A stretch of 64,000 bases of DNA, taken from positions 1-64,000 of the forward strand of contig NZ_FNNV01000014.1 of assembly GCF_900106745.1 (NCBI RefSeq), read 5' to 3'. Shown one piece after another: positions 17,666-26,213 of the stretch; the stretch's first letter is position 1, and every line of letters begins with the position of its first letter. This stretch comes from Paenibacillus sp. CF384 (GTDB taxonomy: Bacteria; Bacillota; Bacilli; Paenibacillales; Paenibacillaceae). Under the pieces are notes generated by a model. The model saw only the letters and a program-made list of their open reading frames with translations, searched no databases and had not been told where the DNA came from. The translations under genes and the position numbers were made by a program.

Positions 17666-17723
17666 CGTGTTCTCCCCACCTGCTTGCTTGAATTAAGCCT
17701 CATTCCTTCAGTCTCGCCAATAT

Positions 17724-17749
17724 GACGATCAAGGTTGCTCGTTTGTTCA
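17724..17749 (-). promoter_or_regulatory. ECF-type promoter of the sigY operon
   Basis: On the minus strand, TGAACA (17749-17744) and CGTC (17727-17724) are 16 bases apart. A TGAAC-type -35 with a CGTC -10 is what an autoregulated ECF operon should have. The -35 begins only about 10 bases past the T-run of the preceding terminator. Confidence 0.65.
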
Positions 17750-17758
17750 CTTGCTCCG

Positions 17759-17803
17759 CAAAAAAAATACGGCCGTTCCGCATATGATGCGGAACGGCCG
17801 TAT
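17759..17803 (-). terminator. terminator of the SDR gene
   Basis: A perfect 16-bp stem, ATACGGCCGTTCCGCA with TGCGGAACGGCCGTAT, has a five-base loop and is followed on the minus strand by eight T. It ends the sugar-acid cluster just upstream of the sigY promoter. Confidence 0.95.
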
Positions 17804-17809
17804 GGGTTG

Positions 17810-18574
17810 TTAAATCGTCATTGCACCAAATCCGCCGTCTACGCGAATGAGCGAGCCGGTGACATAGCCGGATGCCGCCTCGGAGGCCAGCCAAACGACT
17901 GCGCCTTGCAGCTCCTTCGGATCGCCGAAGCGCTTCATCGGCGTATGGCTCATAATGCTTTCCACCCGTTCGGGTGATAGAATGGCGCGGTTCTGCTCCG
18001 CCGGGAAGAATCCCGGTACGATGCCGTTAACACGAACGCCATGCGGCGCGAATTCACGTGCCAGAAACTGCGTCATGCTGTTCACGGCATGCTTCGAAGC
18101 CGAATACGTGAACACGCGGGAGAGCGGCGGTCCCGAGGAGACGGAGCTGATCGTAATGATGCTTCCGCCATGGCCGGCGTCGATCATCGATCGGCCGAAC
18201 ACCTGGCAGGCCAACATCACGCTCTTCGCGTTGACGTCCATGATTCGATCCCATTCTTCTTCCGTAATATCGAAGAATGGCGTCGCACTGTTCGTGCCTG
18301 CCGCATGCAACAAGATATCCGCTCGGCCGGTTGGCGACCAGTCTTTGATCTCGTCGAGCACCCGCTCCAGATCCGATTTCACCGCTGCGTCCGCTTCAAA
18401 CAGCGCCGCTTGGCCGGTTTTCATCAGATGCGTCAGCTTCTCTTCCGCTCTCTCCTTGCTGCGGACGACAAGTGCCACATGCGCGCCATGGTCAAGCATC
18501 GCTTCGGCCATGACACTGCCGAGCGTACTGGCGCCGCCAATAATGACCGCCGTACGGCCCGTTAAATCAAACAA
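17810..18574 (-). CDS. SDR oxidoreductase, probable D-mannonate/fructuronate reductase
   Basis: A 254-aa classical short-chain dehydrogenase. The NAD-binding motif GGASTLG is at about residues 13-19, the catalytic Ser is in TISSVSSG, and Tyr and Lys are in YSASK (about 155-159). The C-terminus VDGGFGAMTI is typical. The enzyme that reduces fructuronate to mannonate in Gram-positive bacteria belongs to this family, and uxuA is in the same gene run, so that role is plausible; other sugar or polyol oxidations are not excluded. Start TTG with GGAAG 4 bases before; the better GGAGG is 20 bases away, so the start is uncertain. Confidence 0.7.
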   Translation of the reverse strand: MFDLTGRTAVIIGGASTLGSVMAEAMLDHGAHVALVVRSKERAEEKLTHLMKTGQAALFEADAAVKSDLERVLDEIKDWSPTGRADILLHAAGTNSATPFFDITEEEWDRIMDVNAKSVMLACQVFGRSMIDAGHGGSIITISSVSSGPPLSRVFTYSASKHAVNSMTQFLAREFAPHGVRVNGIVPGFFPAEQNRAILSPERVESIMSHTPMKRFGDPKELQGAVVWLASEAASGYVTGSLIRVDGGFGAMTI

Positions 18575-18625
18575 TGAGCTTCCGATATAGAACGCCTCCG
18601 TATATGCGGCGGCGCACGTTAGGCT

Positions 18626-19495
18626 TTAGCTTTCGGCAACGAGCTGGAGCATTCGCTTCCGGTATGTCTCCGGACTTGCGCCGACCGTGGTTTTGAACAG
18701 CCTGCTGAAATGCGGCAGATGGTGGAACCCTACGGCGCGGCACACTTCCGAAACCGACTGCTTGGGCTCGAGCCGAAACATCATTTTGGCCTGATTGATC
18801 CGCCGATTATATAAGTATTTGAATACCGTCGTGCCGGTAACATCCTTGAAGAGGTTGGACAGATAGGGTTTCGTTAGATGGAGTGCACTGGCAATATGAT
18901 CAAGCGTCACTTCCTCGAGGTAATGATCCTCCAAGTAAGAGATGACACGCTGAACATGCTGCTCTTTCTGGGAACGATGCTCCCGCTCATTAACCGGCTC
19001 GCTGCACCACTCCCGAATAAGATGCAGCAACTCGATGACCCGCATGACAAACCGATTATAAGCTGTTCGCACGCCTGCCTCGTTCGTCCGCTTAAACAGC
19101 TGATCCATCTCAGCCAGCAGCTTTTCAAGCTCGGCCTGATCCTGCGGGCTAAGCGAAATGCGAATGTTGCGCAGCTCATCGAACGGCTTCAGCAGCATCG
19201 CCGCCGTATCCGCTTGAAGCACTTTATGGATGTAAGCCGGATCCATATGTATGATCGTGCGAATGTAAGGCTTATGCGGTGCCGGGTTCGGACAATGAAG
19301 CGTCATTCCGTGCATCAGAATCAAATCACCGGGTTGAAGCGTAATCAGCTTGTCACCGATCAGATAGTTGCATTCGCCCTCTTGAAAATAATACATCTCG
19401 TAAAAGGCATGCGAATGAAATTGAGCGCCCGGATACGGTTCATCGTTCCGGTACATCAGCTCGATCGGCTGCTGCCATTGCATCGTGAGCGGCAC
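18626..19495 (-). CDS. AraC-family sugar regulator
   Basis: A protein of about 289 aa. The N-terminal cupin-like sensor domain has HSHAFYEMYYFQEG and the GD-LILM strand; the C-terminal ~100 residues contain two helix-turn-helix motifs (LDHIASALHLTKPYLSNLFKD and VSEVCRAVGFHHLPHFSRLFK). It probably senses a sugar or sugar acid and regulates this cluster. Start choice: GGAGGGG lies 6 bases before a GTG at 19495; ATGs at 19510 and 19540 have poorer sites. It lies between the dehydrogenase pair and the SDR gene, all on one strand. Confidence 0.8.
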   Translation of the reverse strand: MPLTMQWQQPIELMYRNDEPYPGAQFHSHAFYEMYYFQEGECNYLIGDKLITLQPGDLILMHGMTLHCPNPAPHKPYIRTIIHMDPAYIHKVLQADTAAMLLKPFDELRNIRISLSPQDQAELEKLLAEMDQLFKRTNEAGVRTAYNRFVMRVIELLHLIREWCSEPVNEREHRSQKEQHVQRVISYLEDHYLEEVTLDHIASALHLTKPYLSNLFKDVTGTTVFKYLYNRRINQAKMMFRLEPKQSVSEVCRAVGFHHLPHFSRLFKTTVGASPETYRKRMLQLVAES

Positions 19496-19590
19496 ACAGT
19501 TCCCCTCCATTTGAGGCGCCTTGTCTTGCCCGAGGCGCATCCTAATGAAATGATTTTACCATGTCGCACAGCGCCATTGTATAGATTCCT

Positions 19591-20676
19591 TTACAAACGG
19601 ACGGCTTTATTTTGCGCTAGCATACAGAGCTCCGCCGCCTTAAATGCATGTGCCTGCGTCATCGCATTCTCGGTTCGGTTGAGGCAGTCCAGAATCAACT
19701 CGCCGAAGTACGGGAATCCGACCTGGCCGCCAACCGAGAGATGATGCTCCCCTTCGTGGTTGACCAGAAAGACATGATCGCCGCTCTTGTCGCGCGCCAC
19801 ATCGATATACTTGCGCAGCTCGATATAGCCGTCCGTACCGAGAATAATCGTCCGTCCGTCGCCCCAAGTGCCAAGTCCATTCGGAGTTAACCAGTCCACG
19901 CGAAAATAATTCGTCGCCCCGTTGTCGCCAATGAGCGTAGCATCGCCAAAGTCCTCCAGCTCCGGATAGTCCGGATTGCTATAGTTGGCGACTTTACTGC
20001 TCGCAACAGTCGCGTCCTTACAGCCTGCAAAGTGCAGGAACTGCTCGATCTGATGGCTGCCGATATCGCATAGAATGCCGCCATATTGTTCCTTACGGAA
20101 GAACCAATCCGGACGCGACGGCTTGTTCAGCCGGTGCGGGCCGGTTCCGATTACCTGCACGACACGGCCGATAGCGCCTTCCTCCAGCAATTTACCGGCA
20201 TAGATCGCACTCTCGTTGTGCAGCCGTTCGCTGTAATAGACCATGTATTTACGTCCTGTTAGCCCGGCGACTTCCCGCGCTTCCGCAAGCTGTTCCAGCG
20301 TGGTGAACGGGGTTTTGTCCGTAAAATAATCTTTGCCATGCTTCATGACCGTGACGCCAAGCGGACCGCGTTCGGACGGAATGGCCGCAGAAGCAACCAG
20401 CTTGACCTGCGGGTCTTCGAGGATAACCTCCGGCGAGGCGGCAGCTGTCGCCTGCGGGTACACCTTCAGAAACTGCTCGACCTTCGCCGGATCGCGGTCG
20501 TATACCCATTTGAGCGTTGCACCGGCTTCGAGAAGGCCATTCGTCTGACCGTAGATATGGCCGTGGTCGAGGCCCATGGCGGCGAATACGAACTCGCCGA
20601 TGCCGACGACCGGTTCCGGCTTCTTGATTGCTACCGGCGCGTAGTTCATGCCGTCGCTGCGATTAAACCCTGACAT
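19591..20676 (-). CDS. Gfo/Idh/MocA-family oxidoreductase (first)
   Basis: A 361-aa NAD(P)-dependent sugar dehydrogenase-type protein. The N-terminal Rossmann domain (about 28-145) has the atypical start FAAMGLDHGHIYG in place of GxGxxG, and the family motif DKTPFTT replaces the more common EKP at the substrate lysine. The C-terminal beta-sheet domain has GGILCDIGSHQIEQ. The weakened dinucleotide motif means the cofactor mode is uncertain. It overlaps the upstream isomerase gene by 14 bases. GAGGAG lies 10 bases before the ATG. Confidence 0.78.
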   Translation of the reverse strand: MSGFNRSDGMNYAPVAIKKPEPVVGIGEFVFAAMGLDHGHIYGQTNGLLEAGATLKWVYDRDPAKVEQFLKVYPQATAAASPEVILEDPQVKLVASAAIPSERGPLGVTVMKHGKDYFTDKTPFTTLEQLAEAREVAGLTGRKYMVYYSERLHNESAIYAGKLLEEGAIGRVVQVIGTGPHRLNKPSRPDWFFRKEQYGGILCDIGSHQIEQFLHFAGCKDATVASSKVANYSNPDYPELEDFGDATLIGDNGATNYFRVDWLTPNGLGTWGDGRTIILGTDGYIELRKYIDVARDKSGDHVFLVNHEGEHHLSVGGQVGFPYFGELILDCLNRTENAMTQAHAFKAAELCMLAQNKAVRL

Positions 20677-21466
20677 CGCCCTTCAACTCCTCTTCCGTTT
20701 GATAGGCGAGCTGCTGCAGCGCGCGGTAGCTAATCTCTAGGCTCTCGAACGGATCGCCCGGGCAGACATCCTGCTCGACGACATACCATTCAACGCCCGT
20801 TTCGCGGCAGGCTTCGATAATCGCCGGCCAGTTCAGGTTGCCTTCACCGATTGCGGCGAATACCTGCTGGTCGTTTACGATCGCCATATCCTTCAGATGG
20901 ACGACCTTCATGTCGGCCACTTTCATGATCCAGCTGACAGGATCGGCTCCGCCCGCTTGCACCCAGTACGTATCCAGCTCGAAGCTGAATGCGCCGCTCG
21001 GGCTGTCTTTGGCATTAAGCAGCCAATCCATGCCCGTCTTGCCCTCGAACTTCTCGAATTCGAATTTATGATTGTGATAGATGAGCTCCAGGCCGGCATC
21101 AGCCAGTCTATCGCCGATCTCATTCATAATGTCCCCAAAGGCCGTGTAGCCCGCTTTGTCATTCCGATATTCAGGAGGAATAGAGCCGATGCCGATATAT
21201 TGGCAGCCCCATGCTTGGTGTTCCGCAATAAGCGCGTCAAGATCGTTCAGCAAACGGTTAGTCGGTACGTGTGTGGCGCAGATGGCCAAGCCATGGCTGT
21301 CGCATATGCGTTTCACTTCATCCGGTGCGATTGGGCCGATGCCGGAAACTTGCACAGCATCGTAGCCGATCGCTTTGACCCGCTTCAGCGCGGCATCCAG
21401 ATCCTCGGCTGTCTTGCAGTAGTCACGGAGCGTATAGAGCTGTGCGGCGATTTGCTTCTTATACAA
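20663..21466 (-). CDS. sugar phosphate isomerase/epimerase-like TIM barrel (first)
   Basis: A 267-aa xylose-isomerase-like TIM barrel. Candidate metal ligands are the Glu and His residues in LELIYHNHKFEFEKF, FELDTYWVQAGG and VVHLKD, with a final Glu in WYVVEQDV. Such proteins often pair with Gfo/Idh enzymes, as here, in keto-sugar conversions. TTG at 21466 (MYKKQIAAQLYTLRDY) is chosen because GGGAGA lies 9 bases upstream; a GTG three codons earlier touches that site. Confidence 0.8.
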   Translation of the reverse strand: MYKKQIAAQLYTLRDYCKTAEDLDAALKRVKAIGYDAVQVSGIGPIAPDEVKRICDSHGLAICATHVPTNRLLNDLDALIAEHQAWGCQYIGIGSIPPEYRNDKAGYTAFGDIMNEIGDRLADAGLELIYHNHKFEFEKFEGKTGMDWLLNAKDSPSGAFSFELDTYWVQAGGADPVSWIMKVADMKVVHLKDMAIVNDQQVFAAIGEGNLNWPAIIEACRETGVEWYVVEQDVCPGDPFESLEISYRALQQLAYQTEEELKGDVRV

Positions 21467-21496
21467 TGAGGCCACTCTCCCTTATATTGAGTAAGA

Positions 21497-22669
21497 TTAG
21501 AACGTACCCGTCAGATCAGCCGGTTTGGTCTCTGCAGCTGCCGCCTCAGGCTTCTGAAACGTCGAGCTAGCGATTCGTTTATTCAGCTCCGCTTCATGCA
21601 GCGCTTCGTCCAGCGGCAGGTCCACCCATCCGTCCAGCCAAGTGGACAAATGCATCGCATTGGAGAGCGTCAAGCCCTTGATTCCTTCTTCTCCCGGTGC
21701 AACGAGAGGCGTTCCAAGCAGAACGGCATCCGTGAAGTTTTGCAGGATACCCGCATGCTCCGGGCTCGGTCCCGAGCTTGGGATATCGATTTTCCAACAT
21801 TCAGGCGAAGCGAACGGTTCCGTGTTGCGGGCGTTGAATGCCGCTTCTTCTTCGCGCAGACGCCAGAACGTCATTTTATCGTTCTCGATGACGATTTTGC
21901 CGCGGCTTCCGGATACTTCAAGGCGATTCGTGCCCGGCGCATCCGAAGTGGATGTGATGAACACCGCCGTTGCTCCGTTCTCATATTCTGCGTATGCCGT
22001 CACGTCGTTCTCGACCTCAATATTCCGATTCTTGCCGAATTGGCAGAATGCGCGCATCCGCGTTGGCATCATACCTGTTGTCCACTGCCACAAGTCGAGG
22101 TTATGAGGGCATTGGTTGATCAGTACGCCGCCGCCTTCGCCGCCCCATGTTGCACGCCAAGTGCCGGAGTCGTAGTACGCTTGCGTCCGGTACCAGTTCG
22201 TGATGATCCAGTTAATGCGGCGAACTTCGCCAATCTCGCCGGATTGAATCATTTCGCGCAGCTTCTGATAGAGCGGGTTCATCCGCTGGTTATAGACGAT
22301 CCCGAAGGTTTTGCCGCTTGCCGCAGCCGCTTCGTTCATCTCCCGCACCTGCTTCGCATAGACGCCTGCAGGCTTCTCGATCAATACATGCATGCCTTTG
22401 CTGAAAGCATGAATCGCTTCCGTAGGATGATCGTAATGCGGCGTAGCCACAACGACGGCGTCAATAAGGCCGGAATCGATCATCGACTCGGCACTCTCAA
22501 ACACCGCGATTTTATCGCCGAATTTCTCTCTGGCCCAGTCTCGTTTGCTCTCGAAGCCATCACAAACCGCCGTGAGCACAGCCCCCTTGATTGCACCTGA
22601 AGTCAAGATGTTTGCGTGTCCCGAGCCCATGTTTCCGATTCCGATAATGCCGTAGCGAAGCTGTTTCAT
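21497..22669 (-). CDS. Gfo/Idh/MocA-family oxidoreductase (second)
   Basis: A 390-aa dehydrogenase with a good Rossmann motif (YGIIGIGNMGSGHANIL, residues about 5-21) and the catalytic EKPAGV motif near 100. The C-terminal domain has GGGVLINQCPHNLDLWQW with the conserved Asp and His. The tail is Ala/Pro-rich. The ATG overlaps the stop of the preceding isomerase gene by four bases and has GGAGG about 10 bases upstream; the open frame continues 62 codons upstream only as a shadow. Confidence 0.85.
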   Translation of the reverse strand: MKQLRYGIIGIGNMGSGHANILTSGAIKGAVLTAVCDGFESKRDWAREKFGDKIAVFESAESMIDSGLIDAVVVATPHYDHPTEAIHAFSKGMHVLIEKPAGVYAKQVREMNEAAAASGKTFGIVYNQRMNPLYQKLREMIQSGEIGEVRRINWIITNWYRTQAYYDSGTWRATWGGEGGGVLINQCPHNLDLWQWTTGMMPTRMRAFCQFGKNRNIEVENDVTAYAEYENGATAVFITSTSDAPGTNRLEVSGSRGKIVIENDKMTFWRLREEEAAFNARNTEPFASPECWKIDIPSSGPSPEHAGILQNFTDAVLLGTPLVAPGEEGIKGLTLSNAMHLSTWLDGWVDLPLDEALHEAELNKRIASSTFQKPEAAAAETKPADLTGTF

Positions 22670-23541
22670 TCGTTGATCTCCTCCATCCAAGTTTTCATCT
22701 GATTGGCGTACGTCTGAAGCATGGTTCGTGTATCGAAGGTGTTGCTGAAATCCTCCACGCCAAACCAGCCGTCGTATCCGACAGCCTTCAGGTCGCGGAG
22801 TACTTGTTTCCACGGCACCTGGCCATTGGCAACGGGGCGCCAGTTGCAAGACCATTCTTGCGATTGCAGAGGATCTGATGATTCCTCGCGCGGCTGCTGC
22901 CAGCCTGCATTCTTAACATGAACATGCGCCAGATAAGGACCAAGCAGCTCCAAGCCCATCCGGTAATTCTCGAACCCTTCATACACCATGTTGCCTGGAT
23001 CATAGAGCACGCCGATGCAGTCCGGATCAAAAGGTGACACAAGTCTGTGTGCGAGCGAAGCGCTTGGCGCAATCGTTACATGATGAGCTTCCACCAGCGC
23101 TTTGACACCATAATGGCGGGACAGCTGCTCTACTATCTTGAGGTACGCGGTCGCTTCCTCGAAGAGCTCGTTATAATTGCGGGTGCGGTTGTAACCGGGA
23201 ACGCCGACTCGAATCATGGATGCGCCAAAACGCTTAGCAAGCCGCATGACCTGCTCTGTGCTTTCAATGTCGCCGCATTGGATATACGGCGTTATGGAGA
23301 TGGTCTTCATCCCCGATCGGTTCGCCGCCTGTTCGAAACGGCTAATCTCTTCCTCATCCGCATGCTGCGAAAGTGTACTAATGTTGTTCCCCCAGAAGGA
23401 AGGCGCCTCCTTGCGGAGCTCGGCCGGCGTGTCCTTGCAGCGCCATTCGATGCCGCTGATTCCGGCAGCTGATGCTGCTTCGCATAACTCCTCCGGCGTA
23501 AGGTCCGGTGTCGCAACCGTGAATACAGAAAGTTTCAACAT
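22666..23541 (-). CDS. sugar phosphate isomerase/epimerase-like TIM barrel (second)
   Basis: A 291-aa TIM barrel of the xylose-isomerase-like superfamily. Candidate metal-site residues are in ALVEAHHVT, GVLYDPGNMV, HVHVKNAGW and WFGVEDFS. It is the partner of the second Gfo/Idh enzyme, with overlapping stop and start. The ATG at 23541 (MLKLSVFTVATPDL) is the family-like start, although AAGGAG is 15 bases away; the gene begins 12 bases downstream of the uxuA stop. Confidence 0.8.
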   Translation of the reverse strand: MLKLSVFTVATPDLTPEELCEAASAAGISGIEWRCKDTPAELRKEAPSFWGNNISTLSQHADEEEISRFEQAANRSGMKTISITPYIQCGDIESTEQVMRLAKRFGASMIRVGVPGYNRTRNYNELFEEATAYLKIVEQLSRHYGVKALVEAHHVTIAPSASLAHRLVSPFDPDCIGVLYDPGNMVYEGFENYRMGLELLGPYLAHVHVKNAGWQQPREESSDPLQSQEWSCNWRPVANGQVPWKQVLRDLKAVGYDGWFGVEDFSNTFDTRTMLQTYANQMKTWMEEINE

Positions 23542-23552
23542 ATGGCTTGCGG

Positions 23553-24599
23553 TCAGCTCCTTGTCTTTGAAATCGCTTCCCAAATCCCGTTCAAATACGT
23601 TGCGCCAAGCGCGCGATCATAGAGTCCATAGCCGGGACGTCCTTGCTCGCCCCAAATCATGCGGCCGTGATCCGGACGAAGCGGACCGGTAAACCCGGTT
23701 TCGTGCAGTGCTCCCAGAATCCCCACCATATCAATCGAGCCGTCGGACGAGCGATGCGACGATTCCTGGAAGGAACGCGGACCTGTACGAAGGATGTTTC
23801 GTGTATGGGCAAAATGCAGCTTGCCTTGTGAGCCGAAATGGCGAATGATCGCAGTTAAATCGTTATCTTCGTTAGCACCGAGCGAGCCGGAACAGAAGGT
23901 AATGCCGTTCGAAGGGCTGTCGACATGCTCAGTCAGACGTTTCAATTGACTGAAATTGCTTACGATACGCGGCAGGCCGAAGATAGGCCAAGGCGGATCA
24001 TCCGGGTGAATGGCCATTACGACGCCGGCTTCTTCGGCAACGGGAATGATGCGCTCCAAGAAGTAAGCGAGATTGCTCCAGAGCACGTCCTCCGTTACTT
24101 CGGCGTAGGCGTCGATAAGCTGTCCCATCTCTTCCTTGGTGTAGCTCTGATCCCAGCCAGGCAGCGACAAGTCACCGTTCACCGGATCCATGCGGGAAAT
24201 CGTTTCATCCTCGAACGTCAATGTCGTGGATCCATCCGGCAGCGTATAGGCTAATTGGGAGCGTGTCCAGTCGAACACGGGCATAAAGTTGTAGCAGATG
24301 ACCGGAACCCCGGCTTCGCCAAGACGGCGAATCGTTTGACTGTAATTTTCAATAAGTCGGTCACGCGAAGGTCGTCCCAGCTTGATGTCTTCATGTACGG
24401 GGACACTCTCAATCACGGCCAACCGCAGCCCTGCGGCTTCGATCGTTTCTTTCAGCCGATGGATGGATTCCACCGGCCAAGCTTCACCGACCGGCACATC
24501 GTAAAGTGCCGTTACAATCCCGTAAATCCCAGGAATTTGGCGGATATTTTGCAAGGTGACAGGGTCGTCATTGCCAAACCATCTAAACGTCATTTTCAT
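23553..24599 (-). CDS. uxuA: mannonate dehydratase
   Basis: A 348-aa UxuA, close to the usual Gram-positive length. It dehydrates D-mannonate to 2-keto-3-deoxygluconate, the step after fructuronate reduction in glucuronate breakdown. The N-terminus [24 protein letters not shown] and internal blocks [16 protein letters not shown], [27 protein letters not shown] and RPDHGRMIW are family landmarks; the Cys and His of the last blocks bind the metal. It is the first gene of the cluster, with GAGGTG 7 bases before the ATG. No uxaC, KDG kinase or aldolase is in the window. Confidence 0.93.
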   Translation of the reverse strand: MKMTFRWFGNDDPVTLQNIRQIPGIYGIVTALYDVPVGEAWPVESIHRLKETIEAAGLRLAVIESVPVHEDIKLGRPSRDRLIENYSQTIRRLGEAGVPVICYNFMPVFDWTRSQLAYTLPDGSTTLTFEDETISRMDPVNGDLSLPGWDQSYTKEEMGQLIDAYAEVTEDVLWSNLAYFLERIIPVAEEAGVVMAIHPDDPPWPIFGLPRIVSNFSQLKRLTEHVDSPSNGITFCSGSLGANEDNDLTAIIRHFGSQGKLHFAHTRNILRTGPRSFQESSHRSSDGSIDMVGILGALHETGFTGPLRPDHGRMIWGEQGRPGYGLYDRALGATYLNGIWEAISKTRS

Positions 24600-24693
24600 C
24601 GGACTGCACCTCTTATTTATAGGAGAATGGGGTCGCTATTCGCGACATGGCATTTGAAGTCAGCATTATTGTAGCACAGCAAAGTCCAATAGA

Positions 24694-24727
24694 AATCGGC
24701 TTTACCGATTACCTTAACCACAGTTAA
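24694..24727. promoter_or_regulatory. two palindromes upstream of uxuA, possible operators
   Basis: AATCGG-CTTTA-CCGATT (24694-24710) and TTAAC-CACA-GTTAA (24714-24727) lie side by side, about 100 bases before uxuA. A TACAAT-like -10 element follows around 24668 on the minus strand, with no convincing -35 box. Operator function is inference. Confidence 0.4.
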
Positions 24728-24781
24728 ATCTAAGAGAGAAGTACCGCATCTGAGTCAAGCTGGCGACAACCGGAAAACGCA

Positions 24782-24832
24782 AAGAAGCCGCCTGCGAGCA
24801 ACTTATCGTTAACTCGCAAACAGCCTCTTCTT
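24782..24832 (-). terminator. probable terminator after the M24 peptidase gene
   Basis: On the minus strand, GAAGAGGCTGTTTGCGAG pairs imperfectly with CTCGCAGGCGGCTTCTT across a 13-base loop, directly after the stop codon. The T-run is short. Confidence 0.55.
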
Positions 24833-26083
24833 CTATGGTATAACGATCAGCCCTTCAGGCGATCTTGTGAGAGGCCGGCAGCCGGTATCTGTAATGAGGT
24901 AGCTGTTCTCGATGCCGACGACACCGCGTCCCGGGAACGTGAATTTCGGTTCTACCGCAAGCGTAATGCCCGCTTCGAGCGGATCGCTGAATCCCTTCGC
25001 CAGCACAGGCCACTCATCGACTTCAAGCCCGATGCCATGACCAAGGAATTTGACCTGATTGCTGCCATATCCCATAAAATGATCAGCAAGTCCTGCATCT
25101 GCAGCTTGCTTCAGCGCAGCCGCATAGATAGACTCGCTGGATGTTCCAGGTCGCATCAGCGCTTCCGATTGGCGGATGATGAGCTCTGCCTGCGCATACG
25201 CTTCCGCTAGGTCATCAGGCAGACTGCCGATTACTGCGGTTCGCGTCTGATCGATAATGTAGCCATCGATACAGCAGCCGATATCGATGAGAATCGGCTC
25301 CCCCCGCATGATCGACTTGCGGCTTGTGCTTTGCGGAAAAGCAGGTCCGAGCCCCAGCCCTCCTGCCGGACCGTCGAACGCGCTCGGAACGGCAGCCGCT
25401 GCGCCTGAGCCGAGCATGCCGGTCGAAATTTCCATGTTGTAGCTTCGCGTACGCATTAATCCAATATGACCGCGAATGCGAATTTCATATTCGATGCGAG
25501 CCATCAGCTCAAGTTCGGTAAGACCTTCCTTAATGATGCCCACTGCAGCTTCCAGCGCTTCTGCGACAACCTGTGCAGCAGACTCAATTCGGCCAATCTC
25601 CCAAGGTGACTTCACCATCCTTACGCGTCGAACAAGAGCTGATCCGTCTACGAGTAAACAATCATTGCTGCTGCCTGCCAGCACTTCGGCTAGCTTGGCG
25701 AATGTAGCTGCCGGCAGGACATCCATCTCCGTTGCAATCTTCACCGCTTGAGCGCCGCTTCCATTGCCGCTGCCAAACACGGCAGGATGATCCTGCTCCA
25801 GCTGGGCTCGGAAATGGCGCAGCGAATGTAATGGCTGCACTTGAACGGCCGACTCCTGAATGGCCCGCTCCAAACTGCGCCTCACATAGAACACTGCCGC
25901 GCCTTCTCTAGGAATAAATGCATATCCGGCCTGCATCGAGCCTGTAAAATAATAAAGGTCCACATGCTGTGTGACCAGGAAAGCATGAATACCTGCTGCC
26001 CCCATTAGCTGCTGCAGCCGGCTAATACGATCCTCGATTTCGACTTGCTGCACCGTTTCCGTCATTCCGCTGTTCACCTGCAC
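24833..26083 (-). CDS. M24-family metallopeptidase (Xaa-Pro aminopeptidase-like)
   Basis: A 416-aa protein with a creatinase-like N-terminal domain (about 1-150) and a C-terminal pita-bread catalytic domain. The five dimetal ligands of the family are visible: D267 and D278 (IDIGCCIDGYIIDQTRT, 11 apart as in methionine aminopeptidase), H349 (FLGHGIGLEVDE), E378 (LAVEPKF) and E392 (GIENSYLI). It should cleave N-terminal Xaa-Pro bonds or a related small substrate. The GTG at 26083 is chosen because AAGGAG lies 9 bases upstream; a TTG two codons earlier is too close. It stands between the uxuA cluster and the next regulatory pair. Confidence 0.85.
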   Translation of the reverse strand: MQVNSGMTETVQQVEIEDRISRLQQLMGAAGIHAFLVTQHVDLYYFTGSMQAGYAFIPREGAAVFYVRRSLERAIQESAVQVQPLHSLRHFRAQLEQDHPAVFGSGNGSGAQAVKIATEMDVLPAATFAKLAEVLAGSSNDCLLVDGSALVRRVRMVKSPWEIGRIESAAQVVAEALEAAVGIIKEGLTELELMARIEYEIRIRGHIGLMRTRSYNMEISTGMLGSGAAAAVPSAFDGPAGGLGLGPAFPQSTSRKSIMRGEPILIDIGCCIDGYIIDQTRTAVIGSLPDDLAEAYAQAELIIRQSEALMRPGTSSESIYAAALKQAADAGLADHFMGYGSNQVKFLGHGIGLEVDEWPVLAKGFSDPLEAGITLAVEPKFTFPGRGVVGIENSYLITDTGCRPLTRSPEGLIVIP

Positions 26084-26125
26084 TTTCAACCGCTCCTTGC
26101 TCCAAGCTTATTTCCTCCATTACAA

Positions 26126-26173
26126 CAAAAGAACAGCGGCTCCGTCAACTTGACGTTCGTTCCGCTGTTCCTT
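26126..26173 (-). terminator. terminator after the response regulator gene
   Basis: GAACAGCGG pairs with CCGCTGTTC and the loop holds an inner palindrome GTCAAGTTGAC. A T-rich tract (CTTTTGTTGT) follows on the minus strand. A very similar element lies at 33437-33486. Confidence 0.85.
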
Positions 26174-26213
26174 TCAATGGCCCACTTCATCCGTTGGCAG
26201 CTATACCGTCCAA

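Noticed and set aside
21596-22600. 334-codon open frame opposite the second Gfo/Idh gene
   Set aside because: Antisense shadow of a well-supported dehydrogenase; Cys/Arg/His-rich product with no recognisable motif.
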